A DNA stretch of 64,000 nt, from assembly GCA_963800235.1 (NCBI GenBank), contig CAWDAD010000001.1:744001-808000 (forward strand), given 5' to 3'. The translations under genes and the position numbers were made by a program. This stretch comes from CAVVNP01 sp963800235. Its GTDB lineage: Bacteria; Actinomycetota; Acidimicrobiia; Acidimicrobiales; Iamiaceae. Numbering within the stretch: position 1 is the stretch's first letter; each line of letters opens with the position of its first letter. Shown one piece after another: positions 24,017 to 35,627 of the stretch. The notes under the pieces are model-generated. The model was not told the DNA's origin. It did no database searches and worked only from the letters and a program-made list of their open reading frames with translations.

Positions 24017-25993
24017 TCAGCGCAGCACGTAGTCGGCCGGGTCGACGCGGCGGGTCTGGCGCCAGTAGTCGACCAGCGGGAACGGCCAGTTCTGGGCCAC
24101 CCGGCCGAACTCGTTCTTGTACCAGCTGTTCACGTCGGAGACGCCCCAGGCCATCTGCCGGTTCCCGGCGTCGATGCGCTCGTTGTACGCGTCGTGGACG
24201 TCCTCCCGGCAGTCCATCGAGCGAGCGCCCTCGGCCAGCAGCATCCGCAGGCTGTCGACGATGTAGGTGGCCTCGCACTCCGAGAAGTAGATGATGCTGC
24301 CGTTGATCACGATGTTGGTGTTCGGCCCGTACATCAGGAACAGGTTCGGGAACCCGGGCACGGTGATGCCGAGGTAGGCCCGGGCGTCGCCGCCCCACCG
24401 GTCGTGCAGGTCGACGCCGCCGACCCCGCGGACCTGCATCGGGGTGAGGAACTTCGACGCCTCGAACCCGGTGCCGTACACGATCACGTCGACGTCTCGC
24501 CGGCTGCCGTCGGCCAGCACCACCCCGCCCTCGTCGATGTGGTCGATGGCCGTGGTCACGAGCTCCACGTCGTCGCGCTGCAGCGCCGCCGGCGCGCTGC
24601 CGTCGTCGAGGATGATCCGCTTGGCGATGGGCGGGTACCGGGGCACGACCTGGGCCCGCACCTCGGGGTCGGGGAAGGCGACCTCCAGGTACTGGGTCAG
24701 CATCTCGCGCAGGAAGTCGTTGAGGGCGCTGACCGACCGCTCGCTCTGGGGCCAGTCGGGGTCGACCCGACACAGCGGCAGCAGTCCCTCGTTGGTGCGG
24801 GCCATGATCCAGAGGCGGTCCCAGCGGGCGTAGTCGGGCACGTGGGCCTGGACCCACCGCAGGTCGGGCGGCACGTCCTCCATGTAGTTGGCGACGGGCA
24901 GGTACCAGGGCGGGGTGCGCTGGAACACGGTCACCGACCCGGCGTGGTCGGCCAGCCAGGGCAGGAGCTGCACGGCGCTGGCGCCGGTGCCGATCACCGC
25001 GACCCGTCGGCCGGCCACGTCGACGTCGTCGTCCCACCGCGCCGAGTGGAACGCCGGTCCGGCGAAGCGGTCGCGGCCCTCGATGGAGGGGAGCAGGGGC
25101 CGGTTGAGCTGACCGACCGCGCTGACCACCGCATCGAACTCGGCGGTCTCCTCGCGCCCGTCGGTGCCGCTGGTGCGAACCGTCCAGCGCTGGCGCTCGT
25201 CGTCGAAGTCGGCGCCGAGCACCTCGGTGTCGAACCGGATGTGGGGGCGCAGCCCCAGCTCGTCGACGCAGGTGCGGAAGTAGCGGAGCAGCACGTCCCG
25301 GGTCGAGAAGTGCTGGGGCCAGTCGTGGGTCTGGGCGAAGGAGTAGCTGTAGAAGTGGTTCGGGATGTCGACCCGGCAGCCGGGGTAGGAGTTCTCGAAC
25401 CAGGTGCCGCCGACCTCGGGGTTCTTCTCGAGGACGGTGAAGTCGACCCCGGCCTGGGCCAGGCGGTGGGCCACGGCGATGCCCGACATGCCCGCGCCGA
25501 TCACGGCGACCCGCAGTTCCCGGTCAGGGGCGAGCGACGCCTTCTCCCAGGCCGGGGCGCGCAGGTCGGCGTCGCCGAGCGACAGCTCCTCGCGGAGCAG
25601 CGGCAGCAGCTCGTCACCGACGTCGGTGCCGGCCACCCACGACACCATCGTCCGCAACGCCTCGCCGGTCGGCGGCGGGGCGGGGACGTTGCCGCCGTCG
25701 CGGTGGGCGATCAGCGCCCGCACCGCCAGCTCGCGGGCCCTGGCGACCTGCTCGGCGGTGTACCCGCCGTCGGGCTCGAACATCTTGAGCGGGTCGAATC
25801 GGAGGTCGTCCTGCAGCAGCGAGAGGTCGCCGGTCAGCGCCGCCACCGATGCCAGCAGCGGGGGGACCGGCGCCTGGGCGGCCTCGACGTGGGCCCGGAT
25901 GTCCTCGTCGGTCCCGGTGATCGGCTCGCCGCCGGGGTTCAGGCGCAGGGTCGGGGCCCGCTGCTCGTCGGCTGGCGCGTCGCTGGTTCCCAT
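24017..25993 (-). CDS. Baeyer-Villiger-type flavin monooxygenase
   Basis: 658 residues from ATG 25993. A helical N-terminal extension of about 150 residues precedes the FAD Rossmann motif GAGMSG (about 170). The Baeyer-Villiger fingerprint FxGxxxHxxxW appears as FAGPAFHSARW near residue 305, with the NADPH motif GTGASA about 30 residues later. Such enzymes insert oxygen beside ketones to give esters or lactones, using NADPH and O2. The extended N-terminus resembles the larger steroid/cyclic-ketone group. A GTG lies directly before the ATG. It follows tRNA-Met on the same strand in transcript order reversed, so it stands alone. Confidence 0.88.
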   Translation of the reverse strand: MGTSDAPADEQRAPTLRLNPGGEPITGTDEDIRAHVEAAQAPVPPLLASVAALTGDLSLLQDDLRFDPLKMFEPDGGYTAEQVARARELAVRALIAHRDGGNVPAPPPTGEALRTMVSWVAGTDVGDELLPLLREELSLGDADLRAPAWEKASLAPDRELRVAVIGAGMSGIAVAHRLAQAGVDFTVLEKNPEVGGTWFENSYPGCRVDIPNHFYSYSFAQTHDWPQHFSTRDVLLRYFRTCVDELGLRPHIRFDTEVLGADFDDERQRWTVRTSGTDGREETAEFDAVVSAVGQLNRPLLPSIEGRDRFAGPAFHSARWDDDVDVAGRRVAVIGTGASAVQLLPWLADHAGSVTVFQRTPPWYLPVANYMEDVPPDLRWVQAHVPDYARWDRLWIMARTNEGLLPLCRVDPDWPQSERSVSALNDFLREMLTQYLEVAFPDPEVRAQVVPRYPPIAKRIILDDGSAPAALQRDDVELVTTAIDHIDEGGVVLADGSRRDVDVIVYGTGFEASKFLTPMQVRGVGGVDLHDRWGGDARAYLGITVPGFPNLFLMYGPNTNIVINGSIIYFSECEATYIVDSLRMLLAEGARSMDCREDVHDAYNERIDAGNRQMAWGVSDVNSWYKNEFGRVAQNWPFPLVDYWRQTRRVDPADYVLR

Positions 25994-26007
25994 CACCAGC
26001 GCGTCTA

Positions 26008-26862
26008 CTACGCCAGGGCGGGTGGCGCGCCGAGCGTGCGCATGATGGTGAGGTCGTCGGTGGTCACGCCGGTGACGCCCCAGCCGGCGAGCTGGTTCAC
26101 CCGGCTCATGCGGTCGACGGTGTAGGCGAGCACCTGCAGGTGGCGATCACGCAGCCGGCGCACCAGCGACGGGGTCAGCAGGTGCTGTTCGATCGACACG
26201 CCCGCCAGGCCCGGGACGTGCTCCCCGCCGGCGAGGAACCGGGCGAGCTGGTTCCGGGTCGTCAGGCTGAGCAGCGCCACCGTGCTCGGCCGGGACCGGT
26301 GCACGGCGTCCAGCACGGCCGGGTTCGGGGTCGACAGGTAGGTCGTCCGACCGGGATGGGAGGCGAGGAAGCGGTCGAGGGTCGCCAGGCCCCGCCGGTT
26401 CCCGCTCTTGAGGTCGAGCATCGTCGCGGTGCCCTGCGACGCCGCCCACGACCGGGACAGGTCGGGCGCGCGCCGACCGAGGAAGGACGGTCCGGCGGTG
26501 TGGAGCGCGACCAGCTCCGCGCCGGCCCAGTTCACGTCGATCTCGACCATCCCCGCGTGAGCGGCGACGGACTGGCGGGTGGCCGACAGCGAGTTCCCCG
26601 CGTTGTGGGCGTCGACCAGCAGCCGCAGGGCGGCCGGGGTCGGCGCCGCGTCGAGCGGGTGGGCGACGAGGTGGACGTGCTGGTTCGCCGCCGCATCGCC
26701 GGCCTGCTCGGTGCCGGCCAGCACGGCGAGGACGACGAGCAGGGCGACGCCGAGCCGACCCGCCCGGCGCCCTCGGCCGGCGCGCCCACGGCCGGGGCGT
26801 CGACGGCCGGGGCGGGGGTGCCGCCGGGTCGGTCCTCGTCGGGGGCGCGTGCTCCATCCCAC
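26008..26862 (-). CDS. Exported glycerophosphodiester phosphodiesterase-like protein, degenerate active site
   Basis: About 284 residues if started at GTG 26862. A basic, arginine/glycine-rich N-terminus precedes a single hydrophobic segment (LGVALLVVLAVLAG), suggesting export. The rest follows the GDPD barrel layout: HLVAHPLD where the family has HRG, then MVEIDVNWAGAELVALHTAG (E-D-D region), MLDLKSG, and VLAYTVD near the end. The first histidine-arginine pair is changed, so catalysis is doubtful. The start is uncertain because the upstream frame remains open. It lies 14 bases after the monooxygenase start and is divergent from the nitroreductase-like gene. Confidence 0.6.
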   Translation of the reverse strand: MGWSTRPRRGPTRRHPRPGRRRPGRGRAGRGRRAGRLGVALLVVLAVLAGTEQAGDAAANQHVHLVAHPLDAAPTPAALRLLVDAHNAGNSLSATRQSVAAHAGMVEIDVNWAGAELVALHTAGPSFLGRRAPDLSRSWAASQGTATMLDLKSGNRRGLATLDRFLASHPGRTTYLSTPNPAVLDAVHRSRPSTVALLSLTTRNQLARFLAGGEHVPGLAGVSIEQHLLTPSLVRRLRDRHLQVLAYTVDRMSRVNQLAGWGVTGVTTDDLTIMRTLGAPPALA

Positions 26863-26974
26863 CCGGTCACCGTGCGCTGCGGCGGGTTCGCGGCGAGACA
26901 GCCCGGCCTGTGGCGAAGGCAAGCGATCCGTCGGCGCCGGTGGCGTCGGCGGTCCGACCCGCCAGGCTGGCTCC

Positions 26975-27424
26975 ATGAGCGACGAGGCAACCGAGTACGA
27001 ACCCAGCCCCTGGGAGTGGGTCAGCAACCAGGTCGAGGCCTACGAGGCCTCGGGCGGGCGCGAGGCCAACGTCCTCGAGGGCACCGAGTGGCCGATCGTC
27101 GTCGTGACGTCGGTCGGGCGCCGCACCGGGAAGATCCGCAAGACCCCCCTGATGCGGGTCGAGCACGACGGCGAGTGGGCGCTGGTGGCGTCGAAGGGCG
27201 GGGCGCCCGAGCACCCCGTCTGGTACTGGAACCTGCAGGCCCACCCCGAGTCGGTCCAGGTCCAGGACGGCCCGGAGGCGGTGCCGGTCGACGTCCGCGA
27301 GCTCGAGGGCGACGAGCGCCGCACCTGGTGGGACCGGGCGGTCGAGGCCTACCCGCCCTACGCCGAGTACCAGGAGAAGACCGACCGCCTGATCCCGGTC
27401 TTCCTCGCCACCCCTCGCCGCTGA
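26975..27424 (+). CDS. Deazaflavin (F420)-dependent nitroreductase family protein
   Basis: 149 residues from ATG 26975. The split-barrel Ddn signature is present: VVVTSVGRRTGKIRKTPLMRVEHDGEWALVASKGGAPEHP, followed by WYWNL, with the lysine/arginine-rich GKxRKTPL and SKGG F420-binding segments. Relatives reduce nitroaromatics or quinones with F420H2; the physiological substrate is unknown. The protein is cytosolic or peripheral. A 13-bp direct repeat (27415-27427 and 27446-27458) spans its stop codon. Confidence 0.88.
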   Translation: MSDEATEYEPSPWEWVSNQVEAYEASGGREANVLEGTEWPIVVVTSVGRRTGKIRKTPLMRVEHDGEWALVASKGGAPEHPVWYWNLQAHPESVQVQDGPEAVPVDVRELEGDERRTWWDRAVEAYPPYAEYQEKTDRLIPVFLATPRR

Positions 27425-27429
27425 CCGTC

Positions 27430-27752
27430 GGACGTCGCGCGTCGGTCGCCGCTGACCGGCGGTTGCCGAGTGCTCGGCCCTCGACCAGGGTGCGGGCCCG
27501 CAGGGCGGCCTGGGTGCGGTCCTCGACCTGGAGCTCGTCGAGGATGCGCGACACGTGGCTCTGCACCGACTTCAGCGACAGGCTGAGCGACCCGGCGATC
27601 TGCCCGTTGCTCTCGCCGTCGGCCAGGTGGGCGAGCACGTCCCGCTCGCGCTCGGTGACGCCGGCCAGGGGATCAGGACCGGCGGGCCCACGCGGTCGGC
27701 GTCCGACGAGCACCCGGGCGGCGACCCCCGCTCCGAACACCGCTCCGCCGGT
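27430..27752 (-). pseudogene. Response regulator remnant (NarL/LuxR DNA-binding domain only)
   Basis: The segment encodes TERERDVLAHLADGESNGQIA and SVQSHVSRILDELQVEDRTQAAL, a complete LuxR-type helix-turn-helix, preceded by TGGAVFGAGVAARVL, the linker usually found after a receiver domain. The receiver domain itself is absent upstream. No stop follows the helix-turn-helix in frame until well inside the nitroreductase-like gene on the other strand. Loss at both ends points to a relic. From here to 28026 there is no intact gene. Confidence 0.6.
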
Positions 27753-27970
27753 TCATGGCACTGGCTCCTTGGTCGTGGTCACGAGGACGCCACGACGATC
27801 CGCCCGACGCCTTCCCTCGACCAGAGCACGCGCTCCCGATCGAGCCGGGAGATCCTCACCACCGCCGAGCCGGGGAACCCTGCAGGTGGGAGTCGGCCTG
27901 GTGCAGAAGAGCCACCTCGGTCACGGCGCCATTTCCTTTCCGACGGGCCGCTGATACCACTTGCCATATA
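27753..27970 (-). other. Region without an intact gene; short overlapping frames
   Basis: On the minus strand a GTG frame of 22 codons (VTEVALLHQADS...) and a second of 27 codons (VRISRLDRERVLWSREGVG...) overlap as GTGA. Joined by one base shift they would give a protein-like peptide of about 48 residues. No family is recognised. This may be debris upstream of the response-regulator remnant. Confidence 0.3.
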
Positions 27971-27984
27971 CGAACTGCTGTTCT
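27971..27984 (+). promoter_or_regulatory. LexA/SOS box upstream of the second HNH gene
   Basis: CGAACTGCTGTTCT matches CGAAC-N4-GTTCG in all but the last base and lies 43 bases upstream of the ATG. It is the stronger of the two LexA-like boxes in the window; both precede DUF222 genes. Confidence 0.65.
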
Positions 27985-28026
27985 AGCATGAACTGATCGA
28001 CGGCGAGGCGAGCGGGAGGTGAGGCG

Positions 28027-29391
28027 ATGACCGGTGGTCCGGGCTTCGACGACGCGGTGGCGCGGCTCGAGGACGAGGTGGCGGCCGTCGCCGGGGCGGT
28101 CAACGCCGCGCAGGCCCAGCTGGTCGAGCTGACCCGGCGGGCGTTGCGCGACGGCCTGTGGGACCAGTGGGGCGTGCACTCGCCCGCCCAGTGGCTGGTG
28201 TGGCGGGCCGGCCTGTCACCGGCGCACGCCAAGCAGGTGGTCGACGTGGCCGGCCGGGCCGACGACCTCCCCCACCTCGAGCGGGCGGTCGAGGCCGGCC
28301 GGCTGTCGGTCGATCAGGCCGCCGTCGTGGCCCAGAGGTGCCCGGTCGGCTTCGACGCCGACGTCGTGGCGGTGGCCGAGAACGCCACCGTGCCCCAGCT
28401 GCACCGGGTGCTGCGGCGCTACCACTTCCCCGAACCGGCCGACCCCGGCGCAGCGGGCGGACCGAGCGAGTCGGGCGGCCCCAGCGAGTCCGCCGAGCCG
28501 GCGCCGACGGTTCCTCCCCTCCCGCCGGCGGTCGCCGAGGGCGAGCGGCGGGTCAGCTTCGGCGGCCTCGACGGCGGCGGCTGGCGGGCGGGCATCGTGC
28601 TGCCGGCCGACGAGGGCGCGGTGGTCGAGCAGGCGCTGGTCGCGACGCGCGACGAGCTGTTCCATCGAGACCACCCCGACGTCGAACCCGACAGCCCCGA
28701 AGGACGCAAGCTGCGCCTGGCCATCACCTGGGCCGACGCGCTGGTCGCCCTGGCCGCCGACTCGCTGTCGGTCGGCGAGGTCGAGCACCCCGGTCGGAGC
28801 GTCGACCGGTTCCGCGTGCTGGTCCACCTCGAGGCCGACCCCACCGACCCGTCGGGCCCTGGCGTGGCCACGCTGCACCCCTCCGCTCCCCTGCCGACCG
28901 CACTGCGCCGATTTCTCGGCTGCGACGGCGACGCCGTCCCGGTGTGGGAGCGCCACGGCACCCCCGTCGCGGTCGGCCGCTCCCAGCGCATCGTCCCGGC
29001 CCGGCTCCGCAAGCTGGTCGAGCACCGCGACCAGGGCTGCCGGGTCCCCGGGTGCGACGCCACCCGCTGGCTGCACATCCACCACATCATCCACTGGGAG
29101 GATCTCGGGGAGACCGAGCCCGAGAACCTCATTGCGCTGTGCGCCAAGCACCACCGTCAGCACCACCTCGGTGTGCTGGGCATCACCGGCACCGCCAGCC
29201 GCCTCAGCATCACCGACCACCGGGGCAAGCCCATGCCCGGCGTCGGCCACGGGCACCCACCACCCCCCGACCAGGCACTTCCCGAGACCCCGCCCTACCG
29301 AAACCCACCTGGCGAGCCGGTCGACCCCCGTTGGATCGACTTCGCCCCCAACCTCGAGCAGCGAAGACCGGTCGGTGCCGCCAGCCCGTAG
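28027..29391 (+). CDS. DUF222 / 13E12-type HNH endonuclease-domain protein
   Basis: 454 residues from ATG 28027, with GGGAGG seven bases upstream. DUF222 helices span residues 1-320, including a Ser/Pro/Glu-rich insertion near 140. The HNH domain follows: CRVPGCDATRWLHIHHIIHWEDLGETEPENLIALCAKHHRQHH, here with all zinc and catalytic residues (C-C, HH, N, H). It is longer and more canonical than the copy at 5.9 kb and not its recent duplicate. The tail is proline-rich. LexA control is suggested by the box upstream. Such genes are multicopy and often strain-specific. Confidence 0.88.
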   Translation: MTGGPGFDDAVARLEDEVAAVAGAVNAAQAQLVELTRRALRDGLWDQWGVHSPAQWLVWRAGLSPAHAKQVVDVAGRADDLPHLERAVEAGRLSVDQAAVVAQRCPVGFDADVVAVAENATVPQLHRVLRRYHFPEPADPGAAGGPSESGGPSESAEPAPTVPPLPPAVAEGERRVSFGGLDGGGWRAGIVLPADEGAVVEQALVATRDELFHRDHPDVEPDSPEGRKLRLAITWADALVALAADSLSVGEVEHPGRSVDRFRVLVHLEADPTDPSGPGVATLHPSAPLPTALRRFLGCDGDAVPVWERHGTPVAVGRSQRIVPARLRKLVEHRDQGCRVPGCDATRWLHIHHIIHWEDLGETEPENLIALCAKHHRQHHLGVLGITGTASRLSITDHRGKPMPGVGHGHPPPPDQALPETPPYRNPPGEPVDPRWIDFAPNLEQRRPVGAASP

Positions 29392-29513
29392 CCGGCCCAG
29401 TCGGGCGTCAGCCGGTACCGTCCGGCACGGACTGGTGGAGGTGGGTCGTGCAGGGGACTCTCGATGACCAGGCGGTCGAAGGCGGGCCACTCGATTGCGG
29501 GCCGCTCGATTGC

Positions 29514-29811
29514 GTGACGAGCTGAGCGGGCGGCGCTGATCGTCGGTGCGCTGCTGGTGGTGTCCGGGTGCCTGCCCGGTGAGCCGGTGACCGATTCCGG
29601 GCCGGCCGTGTTCGTGCCGAGCAGCCAGCGGCCGACCGTGTCCTTCGTCGGCAACCCGACCGACCCCGCCGCCTACCTCTGCGGCAGCCCGCGACTCGGC
29701 GACTTCGCCCGGGCCGCCTGCGCCACGCACTTCGAGGGCACCGGCATCGCCGTCGAGATCCCAACCACGTGCATCGACACCGCCCGTGCCTACGACCGGG
29801 GCCTGCGCTGA
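29514..29811 (+). CDS. Small putative lipoprotein, start unclear
   Basis: The frame encodes AALIVGALLVVSGC, a signal peptide with lipobox VSGC, then a secreted domain of about 80 residues containing three further cysteines (YLCGSPR, AACATHF, TTCIDT). In the frame itself there is no ATG, GTG or TTG before the hydrophobic stretch; a TGA lies upstream. A GTG at 29514 would supply the start if one base near 29523 were extra. GTG codons inside the signal would truncate it. An indel, or a CTG start, is therefore likely. The family is unknown. Confidence 0.4.
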
Positions 29812-29828
29812 CGCCGCCCAAGAGGTCG

Positions 29829-31323
<1,495 letters not shown>

Positions 31324-31327
<4 letters not shown>

Positions 31328-33118
31328 GTGTCCACCGCTACCACGGGAACCAGCTCCGGCCACCACTGGGTCTCGCGGACGGTCTCGATCACGTCCTCGG
31401 TGGCGTTGCGGGCCACCCCCTGCTCCTGGGCCTTCACCGCCACCTGCACCGCGACCACGCTCGAGGTGGTGTGCAGCTCGCCGTTGGAGGGCAGCAGCGC
31501 GGCGCCCGGCAGGGTGAGATCGGCCTCGCCGGCCACGGCACGGGCGGCGGCGTGGATCATCTCGTCGGTGATCTTCGAGGCCCGGCAGGCGATGGCGCCG
31601 AGCCCGAGCCCCGGGTAGAGGGCGGCGTTGTTGGCCTGGCCGATCTTGAAGGTGACCCCGTCCACCTCGACGTCGTCGAACGGCGAACCGGTGGCCACCA
31701 GGGCCTTGCCGCCGGTCCAGTTCAGGAGCTGCTCGGGGGTGGCCTCGGCCAGGGGGGTGGGGTTCGACAGCGGGAAGATGATGGGCCGCTCGGCGTTGGC
31801 GGCCATCGTCTTCACGATCGACTCGGTGAAGCGGCCCGGGGTGGTCGACGTGCCGATCATGATGGTCGGGCTCACCTCGGCGACGACGGCGGCGAGGTCG
31901 ACGATCCCGCCGTCGACCCGAGCGGCCTGCAGCGACGCCATCTCGGGCCAGCGCTGGGCGTTGGCCTCGATCACCGCCGGCGCGGTGCGCTCCCAGGTCG
32001 ACGACTCGACGGCGGGCCGGGCGTAGGGCCGCTGGTAGTCGAGCAGGCCGTCGGTCATGTCGTCGGTGAGCAGGCCGGGCAGGTCGACCATCCAGATGCG
32101 GGCCTGGGCGTCCTCACGGCTCAGCCCGTCGCGCACCATCTGGTCGCAGATCTGGTCGGCGATCCCGCACCCGGCGGTCCCGGATCCGCAGATGGCGACC
32201 CGCTGCTCGCTCCACGGCGAGCCGGACAGCGACACGGCGTTGAACAGACCGGCCATGGTGATGGCCCCGGTGCCCTGCATGTCGTCGTTGAAGCTCGGCA
32301 CCTGGTCGCGGTGGCGCTCCAGGATGCGCCGGCAGGTGCTCGACCCGAAGTCCTCCCAGTGGAGCATGGCGTTCGGGAACAGCTTCTGGGCGGCGGCGAC
32401 GTAGGCGTCGATGAAGGCGTCGTACGTCTCGCCCCGCACCCGTGCGTGCCGGTAGCCGATGTACAGCGGGTCGTTCAGCAGCGACTCGCGGTTGGTGCCG
32501 GCGTCGAGCATGACCGGGATCACCCGGTGGGGGTCGATGCCGGCGGCCGCGGTGTAGACGGCCAGCTTGCCGATGCAGATGTCGACGCCGTTGGCGCCCC
32601 AGTCGCCGATGCCCAGGATCTCCTCGGCGTCGGAGGCCACCAGCAGGTCGATGTCCTCCTCGCTGGCGCCGTAGCCGGCCAGGTTCTCCTCGATCTCGTC
32701 GATCCGGTCGATCGAGAGGAACACGCCGCGGGGGTTGAGGAAGACCTTGCTGAAGTGCTCGATGGCCTCGCCCACGACCGGGTCGTAGACGACCGGGAGC
32801 ATCTCGAGCAGGTGGCGCTGCAGGAGGGCGTAGAAGAGGGTCGCGTTGGTGTCGTGCAGCCGCATCATGAACAGGTGCTTGGAGAGGTCGGTCGGCTCGT
32901 CGACGTAGAGCTCGTAGGCCTGGTCGAGCATCGGGCAGGAGGTCGCCGAACACGGCGTCCGGCAGCAGCCCCTCGAGCTCGAGCGCCTCGCGCTCCTCGG
33001 GCGAGAAGGCGATGCCCTTGTTGAGCATCGGGTCGCGGAGCACGTCGTAGCCACGGGCCGCCGTCTCCAGCACCCGCTTCCCGTCCCGGAGCGCTGGGTG
33101 CGCCAGTCGGCTGTACAT
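31324..33118 (-). pseudogene. NAD-dependent malic enzyme, broken by one single-base shift
   Basis: The N-terminus (ATG 33118, RGYDVLRDPMLNKGIAFSPEER) reads to GDLLP. The remaining 530 residues are in another frame, from MLDQAYELYVDEP onward. They meet if one C of the run at 32932-32936 is removed, giving about 597 residues, normal for the large NAD malic enzyme family. Visible motifs are YDPVVGEAIEHF, GDWGANGVDI, EDFGSSTCRRIL, FNDDMQGTGAI and ICGSGTAGCGIADQI (NAD fold). It converts malate to pyruvate and CO2. It leads the operon with fumarase. The 127 bases upstream (33119-33245) contain a plausible promoter, but no confident boxes. Confidence 0.85.
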
Positions 33119-33245
33119 GGTTGGTCTCCCTCGTCTGGGCCTCGTCCACTGCCTGCGGCCACCTTCGATCGGAGGCCGGGGCCGAAAACTAAGGGTGATT
33201 CGTCGACTCGAGACAGGTCCAGAGAGGTGACCGAAGCGTGATCCA

Positions 33246-34136
33246 TCATGCGCGCAGCCGCTCAGCATCTGCGAGTTGCTTGTCACCGTGCGGCTGGTGG
33301 TCGACGACCCGGCACCACAGGCCCGAAAGCACCCGTTCGGCAGTTCCCCACTCCCAGATCGCTGTGCGGTCGCAGCCTGACGCCGCCGCCAGCCAGTCGG
33401 CACGCTCGTGCAGGTCGTCCTCACCCGGCGCATTGCGCATGAGTACGCCGAGGTCGTACTCGGGCTCCGCCATGACCCCTTCTGGGTCGATGAGCCTGAA
33501 GGTGCCATCTCCGGCTTGCAATGCATTCAGTTCGTGCAAGTCGCCGTGGCACAGGACGGCACGGGTGTCGTGGTGAGCCGCGGCCCGCCGCTCCGCGCAG
33601 GCGATGGCGTCAGCGAGGACGCGTTCGGAACAGGCTCTGTCGCTCTGCTCCCAAACCTGCTCGAGACGTTCGATCGTCCACCTCGCCCGCTCCGAGCCAC
33701 GCTGCAGGCGGATGCTCGGGTCGATGGGTCGCCACATCTGCTTCGCGGCGTCGAGCAAGAGCTCATGGCGCTGCCGACGCGGTACCCCGAGGTCATACAT
33801 CGACGGTCCCAGCCGCTCGAGCAGCAGCGCACGCCGATCCGTGTCGTCGTCGAGCAGTCGAACGCAGCCGTGGCCGTCGGCAAGACGTAGGACCGTCGCC
33901 TCGAGCGCGAGCTTCCCGGCGTTGCCTGGCGGTGCGAGCTTGAGCACCACGGCGCTGCCATCCGTCCTCGTCGCCTCGACGACGAGCGCGTTCATGCCGA
34001 AGCCATCGCAGGAGCGCCCGATGGCGAGCGACCACTGCGACGCCATCTCGCGGACCAACTCGGGTAGCGCGTCGAGCCACGAACCCTCGCCCGCAGCGAC
34101 TCGTGCCTTACGCAGAGAAGTCGGAACCTCGATCAT
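33246..34136 (-). CDS. APH-family kinase (aminoglycoside/hydroxyurea resistance kinase-like)
   Basis: 296 residues from ATG 34136. The kinase core is clear: VVLKLAPPGN with the ATP lysine near residue 72, the catalytic loop HGDLHELNAL near 200, and RLIDPEGVMAEPEYDLG as the metal-binding segment. The overall pattern resembles the streptomycin 6-phosphotransferase / hydroxyurea kinase group, but substrate assignment is only a guess. Base composition is visibly less GC-rich and codon use less biased than in flanking genes, and it sits between malic enzyme and tRNA-Asn. That suggests horizontal acquisition next to a tRNA gene. An upstream TTG is possible but unnecessary. Confidence 0.8.
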   Translation of the reverse strand: MIEVPTSLRKARVAAGEGSWLDALPELVREMASQWSLAIGRSCDGFGMNALVVEATRTDGSAVVLKLAPPGNAGKLALEATVLRLADGHGCVRLLDDDTDRRALLLERLGPSMYDLGVPRRQRHELLLDAAKQMWRPIDPSIRLQRGSERARWTIERLEQVWEQSDRACSERVLADAIACAERRAAAHHDTRAVLCHGDLHELNALQAGDGTFRLIDPEGVMAEPEYDLGVLMRNAPGEDDLHERADWLAAASGCDRTAIWEWGTAERVLSGLWCRVVDHQPHGDKQLADAERLRA

Positions 34137-34206
34137 CGCGCCGACCAATCGGGCTTTCTCCGTCCTGCTCCTGCCGCCAGGGGACCAGATCCCCTGGTCA
34201 GGAGAG

Positions 34207-34279
34207 CTCCGGGGGTGGGGCTCGAACCCACGACCCTCTGATTAACAGTCAGATGCTCTGCCAGCTGAGCTACCCCGGA
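34207..34279 (-). tRNA. tRNA-Asn (anticodon GTT)
   Basis: Acceptor TCCGGGG pairs with CCCCGGA, the D-arm has AGCTCAGCTGGCAGAG, the anticodon stem TCTGA/TCAGA surrounds CTGTTAA (anticodon GTT), and the T-arm is GTGGGTTCGAGCCCCAC. CCA is not encoded. The kinase gene lies on its 3' side. Confidence 0.95.
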
Positions 34280-34373
34280 ATGCGGCTTCGCACCCTACCA
34301 ACGGGTGCTCCGGCGACCCGACACGTCCGGCCGGTCGGTGGCCGGGTGGAGATGACCCGGCCGACGATGCGGT

Positions 34374-35623
<1,250 letters not shown>

Positions 35624-35627
<4 letters not shown>

